Origin: JBBRWO01 sp964388455
GTDB lineage: Bacteria > Actinomycetota > Coriobacteriia > Anaerosomatales > JAAXUF01
Assembly (NCBI GenBank): GCA_964388455.1
Contig: CAYMAN010000001.1
Location: 1 to 64,000 of the forward strand
Direction: 5' to 3'
DNA: 64,000 bases
Shown here piece after piece: positions 42,031 through 49,183 of the stretch; position 1 is the first letter of the stretch; every line of letters begins with the position of its first letter. A program made the position numbers and the translations under genes. The notes beneath the pieces were generated by a model, which searched no databases, was not told the origin of the DNA, and worked only from the letters and a program-made list of their open reading frames with translations.

Positions 42031-42971
42031 CACAGCTCCCCTCCAGCCGAGACAGTCGTCCCGGTCGTGGTCGGCGCGCCCTCGAAGCGGCCGACCAGCA
42101 TCGTCTTGGCCCACATTCCGTGCACGAACCCGACGCCCTTGGCGAGCCACAGCGTCACGAACACGCCGAGCACCCCGACCGCCATGACCAGCGGCATCGC
42201 CCACGGCTGAATCAGATAGCCGTAGTTGAGGCCACGAATCACGGCCTCACCGGCCGCCATCTGCACGAGCGGCAGCATGAAGACAGCCACCGACACGGCC
42301 AGCGCCGTGACCACGGTTGTGAAGTAGATGATGCCCAACGGCATCTGCAGCACCATGTAGAGCATCGTCGTCCACGAGCGGTAGTCCGTCAGCCAGCTCT
42401 TGATGCGCTCCCACAGGCTTCCCTGCACACCCACCATGCGCGGCCGCCTAGGCATACGTTCGCCGAGGAGACCCTCGACCATGCGGCCCTCGGCCAGCGA
42501 AATGGCGCGCACCACGGCCAAGAACAACAACGCGAACGGCACGCCGACGATAAGGATCGCGAGGCCGAAGCTGAGCGACAGACCGGTCACCACGATCGTG
42601 AAGTACATGATTCCGGTCGCCAGCGTGAGCAGCATGTAGAACAGCGCGCCCCACGCCGACGGATCCAGGATGATGCCAAAGAAGCGACCGATCGGGCTCG
42701 CGCCCAGCTTCGACTTCGATGCCGGCGCAGGCGGCTTGCGCAGCGCGGCGGCGACCGTCAGCTCGGCGTCGCGGTAGGCGGCCGCGACCTCCTCGGGCGT
42801 GCCATAGGACTCGAGTGCGGCCTCAAGTGCCTCGGGCGAGCCGTCACCCTCGGCGACCGCCGTGCGCAGATACTCCTCGGCATCGTAGACGGCGTCCTGG
42901 ATGAGCGCCGGGTCGGATCCCGCGAGTACCTTTCTGAGTTCAGCGAGGTATCCCTCGACCGTGTTATTCAA
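42030..42971 (-). CDS. HAAS/sensor-domain membrane protein paired with PadR
   Basis: A 313-residue protein: an N-terminal helical HAAS-like domain (VEGYLAELRKVLAGSDPALI, YGTPEEVAAAYRDAEL), then four to six membrane helices in two related halves (LFYMLLTLATGIMYFTIVVTGLS; MLYMVLQMPLGIIYFTTVVTAL), the sensor-domain layout. Start is TTG at 42971 with a perfect GGAGGGG 4 bases before; it overlaps the PadR end by 8 bases. The internal duplication is clear by eye. Confidence 0.82.
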   Translation of the reverse strand: MNNTVEGYLAELRKVLAGSDPALIQDAVYDAEEYLRTAVAEGDGSPEALEAALESYGTPEEVAAAYRDAELTVAAALRKPPAPASKSKLGASPIGRFFGIILDPSAWGALFYMLLTLATGIMYFTIVVTGLSLSFGLAILIVGVPFALLFLAVVRAISLAEGRMVEGLLGERMPRRPRMVGVQGSLWERIKSWLTDYRSWTTMLYMVLQMPLGIIYFTTVVTALAVSVAVFMLPLVQMAAGEAVIRGLNYGYLIQPWAMPLVMAVGVLGVFVTLWLAKGVGFVHGMWAKTMLVGRFEGAPTTTGTTVSAGGEL

Positions 42972-43332
42972 CGTTCCCCTCCAGTGTCGCGTCGACGAAG
43001 CCGCGAGTCCGCGTCCACGCCGCCTTCCAGTCGCCCAGCACGTAACGTCCGCGCTCGGTGATCGAGTAGTACTTCCGAGGCGGGCCCGAGACACTCGGCT
43101 CGACTCGGCTTTCCAACATGCCGTTCTCTTCCATCGAGCGGAGAACCGGATAGAGCGTTCCCTGCTTGACGGGTACTCCCTCGCCCCAGGCACCCTCGAT
43201 GCTCTTCGCGATCTGGTAGCCGTAGAGCGGCTCCGATGATCGGTCGAGAATCGCGAGCAGGACGAGCGAGACCGTGCCCGCGTTGAGTTCCTTCTGGAAC
43301 TTGCGAAGCATGATTTCGTCTGCGGGTGTCAC
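42964..43332 (-). CDS. PadR family transcriptional regulator
   Basis: A 122-residue winged-helix protein with SLVLLAILDRSSEPLYGYQI, VKQGTLYPVLRSMEENGML and wing GPPRKYYSITERGR. GTG start at 43332 with GGGGAGGTGAGCC before it. First gene of the PadR-sensor-lipoprotein operon. Two direct repeats at 43384-43433 upstream are probable binding sites for it. Confidence 0.92.
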   Translation of the reverse strand: MTPADEIMLRKFQKELNAGTVSLVLLAILDRSSEPLYGYQIAKSIEGAWGEGVPVKQGTLYPVLRSMEENGMLESRVEPSVSGPPRKYYSITERGRYVLGDWKAAWTRTRGFVDATLEGNVE

Positions 43333-43383
43333 GGCTCACCTCCCCTTCTGTCGACGCGGTGCTATTAACACCGCAGTAGTACT

Positions 43384-43433
43384 AACTTCACACTAGCCAA
43401 TTCACAGACTACTACGAAGTTCGCACTAGTCAA
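43384..43433. promoter_or_regulatory. Direct repeats upstream of the PadR operon
   Basis: AACTTCACACTAGCCAA (43384-43400) and AAGTTCGCACTAGTCAA (43417-43433) match at 14 of 17 positions and are 33 bases apart, about three helical turns. They lie in an AT-richer gap between the PadR and rubrerythrin genes and may serve either. Confidence 0.55.
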
Positions 43434-43525
43434 GGAAATTCTTTCTGGAGTTTCGCTCGGCGTTCGAACGGATACCATTACCAGTGAGAAACCTCGACCC
43501 CTGACACCACGAAAGGAGTCTCTTA

Positions 43526-44101
43526 ATGCCGAGCATCAAAGGCACCGAGACCGAGAAGAATCTACTGAAGGCCTTCGCCGGCGAAAGCCAGGCGCGCAAC
43601 CGCTACACGTATGCTGCGAGCGTCGCCAAGAAGGAAGGTTTCGAGCAGATAAGCGCTCTGTTCACCGAGACAGCCGACAACGAGAAGGAGCACGCCAAGG
43701 TCTTCTTCAAGTACCTCGAGGGCGGGCCCGTCGAGATCACGGCGACCTATCCCGCAGGCAAACTCGGCACCACCGCCGAGAACCTTCTCGCCGCCGCCGA
43801 CGGTGAGCTCGAGGAGTGGAGCGAGCTCTACCCGACGTTCGCCGAGGTCGCCGAGTCCGAGGGCTTTGCCGACGTCGCGGCGTCGTTCCGAAACATCGCG
43901 AAGGTCGAGGCTCATCACGAGGCTCGCTACCGCGCGCTGTTGGAGAACGTCAACGGCTACAAGGTCTTCAAGAAGGACGGCGTCTTCTTCTGGAAGTGCC
44001 GCAACTGCGGCTACGTCCACGAGGGCGCCGAGGCTCCGGACCTGTGTCCGGCCTGCAAGCACCCGCAGTCCTACTTCGAACTCCTCGGCGACAACTTCTA
44101 G
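43526..44101 (+). CDS. Rubrerythrin
   Basis: A 191-residue peroxide-scavenging di-iron protein. The N-terminal ferritin-like domain shows the two ligand helices (AFAGESQARNRY; NEKEHAKVFF; later KVEAHHEARY) and the C-terminal rubredoxin domain has CRNCGYVHEG and CPACKHPQ. Uses NAD(P)H-derived electrons through rubredoxin partners to reduce H2O2 in anaerobes. CGAAAGGAGTCTCTTA precedes the ATG. Single gene. Confidence 0.96.
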   Translation: MPSIKGTETEKNLLKAFAGESQARNRYTYAASVAKKEGFEQISALFTETADNEKEHAKVFFKYLEGGPVEITATYPAGKLGTTAENLLAAADGELEEWSELYPTFAEVAESEGFADVAASFRNIAKVEAHHEARYRALLENVNGYKVFKKDGVFFWKCRNCGYVHEGAEAPDLCPACKHPQSYFELLGDNF

Positions 44102-44123
44102 GCGATCGGTGGCGTAGCCGCTT

Positions 44124-44759
44124 CTAGAGGCTCGCCGTCTCCGGTGTCTCTGCCGGTCCGTTGTCGAGCGATGCCCACAGGTATCGCGAGGCAGCGGATC
44201 GGTAGGGGCTCCACCGCTTACCGGCCTCCGCAAGCTCCTCCCGCGTCGCAGGCCTTTCGAGCTCAAGCAACCATCCGGCCGCGCGGCGCAGACCAAGGTC
44301 GTCGACGGCAAGAACGTCAGGTCTGCCCAGGGCGAAGATCAGGTACATCTCGGCGGTCCAGCGACCTATGCCCTTCACTGCGGTCAGCGCCTCGATGACT
44401 GACTCGTCGTCGAGTTCGTCGACGGCGCTCAGGTCCAGCCGGCCATCGACGACATGCAGTGACAGATCGCGCACGTAACGAGTCTTCGCACCGGAGAGTC
44501 CCACAGCACGCAACTCTTCCTCGGCGTGACCGAGAATGGCCTCCGGCGTCACGGGGCCGAGTGCCTCGAAACGGCGCCAGATTGTGTCTGCCGCTTTCAC
44601 CGAGAGCTGCTGGCTGACGATGGATGCGGCCAGCTCGGCGAAGCGATCCTCGGCCACGTGCTCGCGCAGCGGACCGACCGCGTCGATGATTCCGGCGAAT
44701 GCCGGGTCGAGCTCACGGAGCGCGGTTGCTGCTCGGTAGAGGTTCGTCGGCTCAGTCAC
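44124..44759 (-). CDS. DNA-3-methyladenine glycosylase family (HhH-GPD) protein
   Basis: A 211-residue AlkA-like base-excision glycosylase: FAELAASIVSQQLSVKAADT, the helix-hairpin-helix VKGIGRWTAEMYL and catalytic aspartate in LAVDDLGLRRA. There is no C-terminal Fe-S cluster. GTG start at 44759 overlaps the ferritin-like/GGDEF gene stop by 8 bases, which makes a shared stress-response transcript likely. Confidence 0.93.
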   Translation of the reverse strand: MTEPTNLYRAATALRELDPAFAGIIDAVGPLREHVAEDRFAELAASIVSQQLSVKAADTIWRRFEALGPVTPEAILGHAEEELRAVGLSGAKTRYVRDLSLHVVDGRLDLSAVDELDDESVIEALTAVKGIGRWTAEMYLIFALGRPDVLAVDDLGLRRAAGWLLELERPATREELAEAGKRWSPYRSAASRYLWASLDNGPAETPETASL

Positions 44760-45813
44760 AGAGCACCGTGGCGACGATTCCGCGATTGCCGGACTCGGCC
44801 GCATCGCCGCGTGCGGCCGTCGCGCGGAGCACGCACCCCAGCACACTGCCCAGGTCGATCGGCGAACCGCTCGTGGCGCTCGTCACAATCGTGAAGGCAG
44901 AGACACTGACGCACTCGCTCGCATTTGGGACGGTGTCCGACGCCACCCCTTGGCATACATCAACACAGGCGCGAGCTACTTCGGTAGCGCGCGAAGATGA
45001 AACGCCGGGCAACACGATCGCGAAGCTGTCATCGTTCAGGCGCCATAGTGTATCCGTCGGACGCGACAGGCTCGCAAGGGAGAGGGACACGGCTGCGAGG
45101 ACGGCATCGCCGGCATCGCGGCCGTAAGACTGATTGATAGCACCAAGGTCATCGATATCGATCACCACGATGCTGAAATCGCCGCCAAGGACCGGGTCGC
45201 ACAACGGCTCAATCGCCGATCGCAACAGCGTCGCCGTGGGAAGCCCCGTGAGCGAGTCCCGTGTCACCAGCGCTCGGGGATGCGCAAACTCGCTCTCCGC
45301 CGAACCGAGCAACGCCGCCTGCGACTTCAACTCGAAGGCCTCGAACTCGCACAGCGTCTCGGCAAGAAGTCGCACGTGTTGGTCGTACTCAATGCGATGC
45401 GCTTCTCCCAGATCCTGATCGATCACGCCGATAAACCGGGAAAACGCGGGGTCGAGCGAGAAGAACTCCATTGAGGCCGCAAAGGCCAGGCGCTGGGTGT
45501 CGTTCATGCGATCGAAGCGTTCCGGTGCACTTGCTTGTAGATGTGAAACCACGGCCTGCATGTAGTCGGCGGTGCCTTGAGAAACCGCTACAGAAAGTTC
45601 GAGCTCGCCTCGTGCGTGCCGGCGCAGCAACTCCCCCCACCATCGTACGTGGTCGGCCTCCTCGACTGAGAGCTGGAAGAACAGTGCGCGGAGGCGGGGG
45701 CTCTCGGTCTGCTCGGCGAAGTTCTGGTACACATCGCGCGCCATCACGTCGAGAGCGGTGCATGACTGCAGAAGTGACTGGATCAACCTCGCGGAGTCGG
45801 TCGAAGTACCCAT
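44752..45813 (-). CDS. Ferritin-like domain fused to a degenerate GGDEF domain
   Basis: A 353-residue protein. Residues 10-170 form a helical bundle with ferritin/rubrerythrin-like ExxH (EEADH, 51-55) and later acidic/histidine helices. Residues 185-350 are a GGDEF domain (TRDSLTGLPTATLL; VVIDIDDLGAINQSYGRDAG), but the catalytic loop at 260-264 reads NDDSF instead of GGDEF, so diguanylate cyclase activity is unlikely. GGGAGGGAAGCGTTG precedes the ATG at 45813. The stop overlaps the DNA glycosylase start. Confidence 0.82.
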   Translation of the reverse strand: MGTSTDSARLIQSLLQSCTALDVMARDVYQNFAEQTESPRLRALFFQLSVEEADHVRWWGELLRRHARGELELSVAVSQGTADYMQAVVSHLQASAPERFDRMNDTQRLAFAASMEFFSLDPAFSRFIGVIDQDLGEAHRIEYDQHVRLLAETLCEFEAFELKSQAALLGSAESEFAHPRALVTRDSLTGLPTATLLRSAIEPLCDPVLGGDFSIVVIDIDDLGAINQSYGRDAGDAVLAAVSLSLASLSRPTDTLWRLNDDSFAIVLPGVSSSRATEVARACVDVCQGVASDTVPNASECVSVSAFTIVTSATSGSPIDLGSVLGCVLRATAARGDAAESGNRGIVATVLCD

Positions 45814-45865
45814 CAACGCTTCCCTCCCGGGTTTCGGAACCGAGAGCCTCCGGCTACTCGTCGGT

Positions 45866-46261
45866 TCAGTTTGCGGCCAGGAACTGTGCGGCGAAGATCC
45901 AGAGTGCGCCAAACGCACCAGCCAGATACAGGATCGGTGGGACGAACAGGAGTCCTATCCAGTAGCGCCGTGCCAGCAACGCGAATACCAAGAACAACAG
46001 CGCGTCGCCGATGGCGAAGAACAAGAACAGCCCTAGGGCCCCCATCGAGGAAGCCGCGATCAGAACCGGCGGAAGCACGGTCGCGGTGCGCTCCGCGATG
46101 CCCAGAACCACGGGCGTCAACGACATGATGAACGCGATCTGTCCGATCACGAGCACCGTCGACACCGCGAAAGCCACCCAGAAGACCACAGTGAAACTGC
46201 TCGGCGTGGCGGAAGGCAGTGCCGTGCGCGGCATCTGCGACTGCTTGGCTGTGTCGGGCAT
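45866..46261 (-). CDS. Hypothetical four-helix membrane protein
   Basis: A 131-residue protein with a polar N-terminus and three or four hydrophobic segments (VVFWVAFAVSTVLVIGQIAF, GALGLFLFFAIGDALLFLVF, ILYLAGAFGALWIFAAQF). GAGAGGACACCAGG precedes the ATG at 46261; a longer in-frame extension lacks a site. No family recognised. It lies 52 bases upstream of the ferritin-like/GGDEF gene on the same strand. Confidence 0.68.
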   Translation of the reverse strand: MPDTAKQSQMPRTALPSATPSSFTVVFWVAFAVSTVLVIGQIAFIMSLTPVVLGIAERTATVLPPVLIAASSMGALGLFLFFAIGDALLFLVFALLARRYWIGLLFVPPILYLAGAFGALWIFAAQFLAAN

Positions 46262-46365
46262 CCTGGTGTCCTCTCGCGGGGAGTCACCGCTCACACTAGC
46301 GGGATAGATGGGCTGGTCAAGTGGCCGCCGGGAGGAATCGCATCCAACCGCGCTCGGAATGCATA

Positions 46366-46394
46366 AGCGCCCCGCAGGAAACCTGCGAGGCGCT
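46366..46394 (-). terminator. Hairpin downstream of the 32-aa membrane peptide gene
   Basis: AGCGCC-CGCAGG pairs with CCTGCG-GGCGCT (one mismatch) with an AAA loop. With the hairpin at 46410-46435 it forms a double stem after the small gene. Confidence 0.6.
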
Positions 46395-46409
46395 GATGTC
46401 ATGGGACTG

Positions 46410-46435
46410 TCGCCGCCGGGGGATGCCGGCGGCGA
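46410..46435 (-). terminator. Terminator after the 32-aa membrane peptide gene
   Basis: TCGCCGCCGG and CCGGCGGCGA form a perfect 10-base stem with a 6-base loop, 10 bases after the stop of the 32-aa gene. Confidence 0.7.
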
Positions 46436-46445
46436 CCAAGGGGGA

Positions 46446-46544
46446 CTAGATGAGGTGGAGCAGTACCGCCAGGACCATCGCACCGGCGACGATTGCTGCG
46501 GTGCGGCCGTAGAAGACGCTACCTTCGCTGAAGCTGTCAGTCAT
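46446..46544 (-). CDS. Small single-pass membrane peptide, 32 aa
   Basis: MTDSFSEGSVFYGRTAAIVA followed by a hydrophobic stretch GAMVLAVLLHLI gives one transmembrane helix with a short polar N-terminus. A strong AGGAGGCGTTTCGA precedes the ATG and two hairpins follow the stop, so this looks like a true monocistronic mini-gene. The family is unknown. Divergent from the LysR gene. Confidence 0.6.
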   Translation of the reverse strand: MTDSFSEGSVFYGRTAAIVAGAMVLAVLLHLI

Positions 46545-46628
46545 TCGAAACGCCTCCTTCAGTGCGACCGCCCAATGTGGTCGCGTTGTTTCTACTGCTA
46601 TCATCGGGCCTGCGAAGCGCAAGAACAA

Positions 46629-46657
46629 TTGTCGTTTCCTAATGTATAGCGTAAGAT
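46629..46657 (+). promoter_or_regulatory. LysR promoter, probable leaderless transcript
   Basis: TTGTCG (46629-46634) and TAAGAT (46652-46657) with a 17-base spacer place the start at 46664-46665, the A of the ATG. No ribosome site is visible, consistent with a leaderless mRNA. Confidence 0.6.
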
Positions 46658-46664
46658 TTACTTC

Positions 46665-47606
46665 ATGCTTAATGTGACCCGCCTCCGCATGCTCAGAGAG
46701 GTCGCCTCGCGCGGCACGCTCGCTGCCGCCGCAGAGGCGCTGTTCATGACGCCCTCGGCCGTATCGCAGCAGATGGCCGTGCTCGAGCGGGAGACGGGCT
46801 CGCAGCTGCTCGAGCGCTACGGACGCGGTGTGCGACTCACCGACGCTGGCACCCAGCTCGTCGCCAACACCGAGCGCATCCTCGCAGAGATCGAGCGCGC
46901 CGAGGCGGATCTCGCCGTCGCATCCCGCGGGGTCGTCGGTCGCGTCCGCGTGTCGGCCTTCCCTACCGCTGCGCGCGCGCTGCTGATCCCGGCACTTCCT
47001 CGACTTCAGGCCGAGCACCCCAATCTCCGGGTATCGATGGTCGACCTTGAGCCCGAGGAGTCGATCCCCGCGCTCAAGAACGGCGACCTAGACGTCGTCG
47101 TAGCCTACGAATGGGGGCTGCTGCCCCGACTCACGGACGCGGGCATCGAGCGCGAGCAGCTGTTCACCGAGCCCGTCTATCTCGCACTGCCGGCGGACCA
47201 CCCACTGTCGGGAACGGGGCCGGTGAAGCTCGCCGACCTCAAGAACGAGGAGTGGATCGTCGGTCGCGACTCGACGTCGATGCTCGACCTGGTGGTCGCC
47301 GCGACTCGTCGGCAGGGCTACGAACCTCTGACCGATTTCCACTCGATGGACTTCCAGGTCATCCTCTCGGCGGTCGGCGCCGGGCTGGGCGTGGCACTGG
47401 TACCGCCGCTCGCTCTCATAGGTACGTATCCCAACGTCGAGATCACCGATGTTTCCGATCTCGAGATCAACCGCACCATCTGGGCCGCGATCCGCCGAGG
47501 AAGCAACGGCAACCCCGGCATCGCGGCGGTTCTCGCCGCACTCCGAGAGTCCGCCAAGCGAGTCGCTTGCGAGATTCCTGCCGCGGGGACGAAGCCGAAG
47601 GTCTGA
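46665..47606 (+). CDS. LysR family transcriptional regulator
   Basis: A 313-residue regulator with the N-terminal winged helix (LREVASRGTLAAAAEALFMT, PSAVSQQMAVLERETGSQLL) and a periplasmic-binding-like effector domain (LPALPRLQAEHPNLRVS region onward, AVGAGLGVALVPPLAL). Targets unknown; the divergent 32-aa membrane peptide gene is the nearest candidate, the NAD(P)-binding gene is convergent. No ribosome site; start set by the promoter. Confidence 0.94.
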   Translation: MLNVTRLRMLREVASRGTLAAAAEALFMTPSAVSQQMAVLERETGSQLLERYGRGVRLTDAGTQLVANTERILAEIERAEADLAVASRGVVGRVRVSAFPTAARALLIPALPRLQAEHPNLRVSMVDLEPEESIPALKNGDLDVVVAYEWGLLPRLTDAGIEREQLFTEPVYLALPADHPLSGTGPVKLADLKNEEWIVGRDSTSMLDLVVAATRRQGYEPLTDFHSMDFQVILSAVGAGLGVALVPPLALIGTYPNVEITDVSDLEINRTIWAAIRRGSNGNPGIAAVLAALRESAKRVACEIPAAGTKPKV

Positions 47607-47645
47607 CTCGGCGGCGGAATCGGCTAGTCGGGTCTGCCGCGGTCG

Positions 47646-48269
47646 CTAGTCGCCTACGACGACGGTGCGCCTGAGATACGTGTCGGTCTCGAGCGCCTTG
47701 ACCACCACAGACGCGACATCTGCACGCGAGATGCGAGCTGTCTTCTTCAGCAGCGTCCCGTCGAGTGACACGCGATAGGTGCCGCTGGGCGGGTCGTCGG
47801 TGAGTCCGACAGGCCGCACGATCGCCCAATCCAAACCGGTGGCCATGATGCGCCGTTCCATCCCCTCGAGGTCGTCGTAGATGCCGCGCATCGCCGTCTT
47901 GATCAGGGCGCGATACGTCAACGAGAGCGCCTTGTCGGTCCGGGCGAACGTGCCAGCAGCGCTGATAGCCGCAAGTCGCCGCACATCGCAGACGGCCATC
48001 GCGTGGATGACGTTGGAGATTCCCTCCTCGTGAACACCCTTGCCCCCTGATCCTTGCGACAGAGCGAAGGCGACCGCGTCCTGCCCCACCATCGCGCCTT
48101 CCACCGCAGAAAAGTCGCGGACGTCGCCGTTGACGGTCCTCAGCCGCTCGTGGGTCAACGCCAGGGGTGTCGAGCGTACAAACGCCGTCACCTCGTGCCC
48201 GTGACCCAGCGCGCGTTCAACGATCAGCCGTCCGGTGCGTCCGGCGGCGCCGAGTACCAGGATGTTCAA
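47646..48269 (-). CDS. NAD(P)-binding SDR-like protein (NmrA/YwnB type)
   Basis: A 207-residue atypical short-chain dehydrogenase with the nucleotide motif ILVLGAAGRTGRLIV, LTDDPPSG and WAIVRPVGLT as in NAD(P)H-binding NmrA-like proteins. Start is TTG at 48269 (LNILVLG), chosen because AAGGGCACCACC precedes it and no ATG fits. Such proteins act as flavin reductases, epimerases or redox sensors; function open. Confidence 0.85.
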   Translation of the reverse strand: MNILVLGAAGRTGRLIVERALGHGHEVTAFVRSTPLALTHERLRTVNGDVRDFSAVEGAMVGQDAVAFALSQGSGGKGVHEEGISNVIHAMAVCDVRRLAAISAAGTFARTDKALSLTYRALIKTAMRGIYDDLEGMERRIMATGLDWAIVRPVGLTDDPPSGTYRVSLDGTLLKKTARISRADVASVVVKALETDTYLRRTVVVGD

Positions 48270-48352
48270 GGTGGTGCCCTTCTCGCGAAACGAGGGATGG
48301 CGTGCGAGGCATGATCCGCCGCGCACGCCATCCCGAGTCTAGCTGAGTACGT

Positions 48353-49183
48353 CTACTTCACTCGCACCTTCACCGCGACTTCTTCGCCATCGACGAAGAA
48401 CGGGGTGTCGGCGCTGTTGATCTTGTCCTCCATGTCGAAGTTGAAGAGGCCGGCATCGGCCTTATCGGCGTGGATAGCCACGAGCAGGTTGCTTGTCAGG
48501 GGCAGCGGGTCCAGAGCGACAGTCGTGTTGAGCGACTCGCCTGCGGGGATGCGCGCAAGACCGACGCGACCACCAGGGCCACCGTCCTTCTCGAGGTGCA
48601 CGACGATCCAGGCATCGGTGGGAGCAACTGCCTTGGATACCACAAGCTCATCCTTGGCGCCGACCTGATCGGACGCCTCGACCAATGCCGTTCCTGCGGC
48701 TGCCGGTACGCCGAACTCGCGCACGCTGGCTACCAGAGCGAGCTCCTTCTCGTTCACGAAGAACGGGCGATCGGGGCTCATCTCCTTGTTCATCATGTCG
48801 AAGTCGTACTCACCCTTGGTACCGCGGTCCGCGTGCACCGCAACGATGACCTTGGGAGTCGTGAGATCCTCGAGTTTGACCTTTACGTCGACGGACTCCC
48901 CCTTCTTCACAGGGGCGAGTCCTACGCGCATGCCGGGCTTGCCGTTCATGTCGGTGTGCACGACGATCCAGCCGTCGCTCGGCGAAAGAACGCGTTTCAC
49001 GACCAGCTCTTCGACGCCGTTCTGATCTTCATCGAGCTCGAGCTGCGCTGTTTCGGCAGTGGCCACATAGCCCCATACCTTCGAGGTGTCGGTCTTCTCG
49101 GCGGTGTCGGTGGCACATCCGGACAAAACCGCCGTTGCCCCGAGCAGGGAGAGTACGGCGCCTACGAGTGCGATTCGCTTCAT
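48353..49183 (-). CDS. Lipoprotein with two DUF7282-like repeats
   Basis: A 276-residue protein with a lipoprotein signal and lipobox LSGC near residue 23. The mature part has two homologous halves, each with a WIVVH strand (DGWIVVHTDMNGKPG and DAWIVVHLEKDGGPG), a VGLA/VGLARI strand, a VAVHAD/VAIHAD strand and a DRPFFVN/DTPFFVD end. Its ATG overlaps the copper ATPase stop, so it is made with the ATPase; an extracytoplasmic copper-related role is inferred from context. Confidence 0.82.
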   Translation of the reverse strand: MKRIALVGAVLSLLGATAVLSGCATDTAEKTDTSKVWGYVATAETAQLELDEDQNGVEELVVKRVLSPSDGWIVVHTDMNGKPGMRVGLAPVKKGESVDVKVKLEDLTTPKVIVAVHADRGTKGEYDFDMMNKEMSPDRPFFVNEKELALVASVREFGVPAAAGTALVEASDQVGAKDELVVSKAVAPTDAWIVVHLEKDGGPGGRVGLARIPAGESLNTTVALDPLPLTSNLLVAIHADKADAGLFNFDMEDKINSADTPFFVDGEEVAVKVRVK

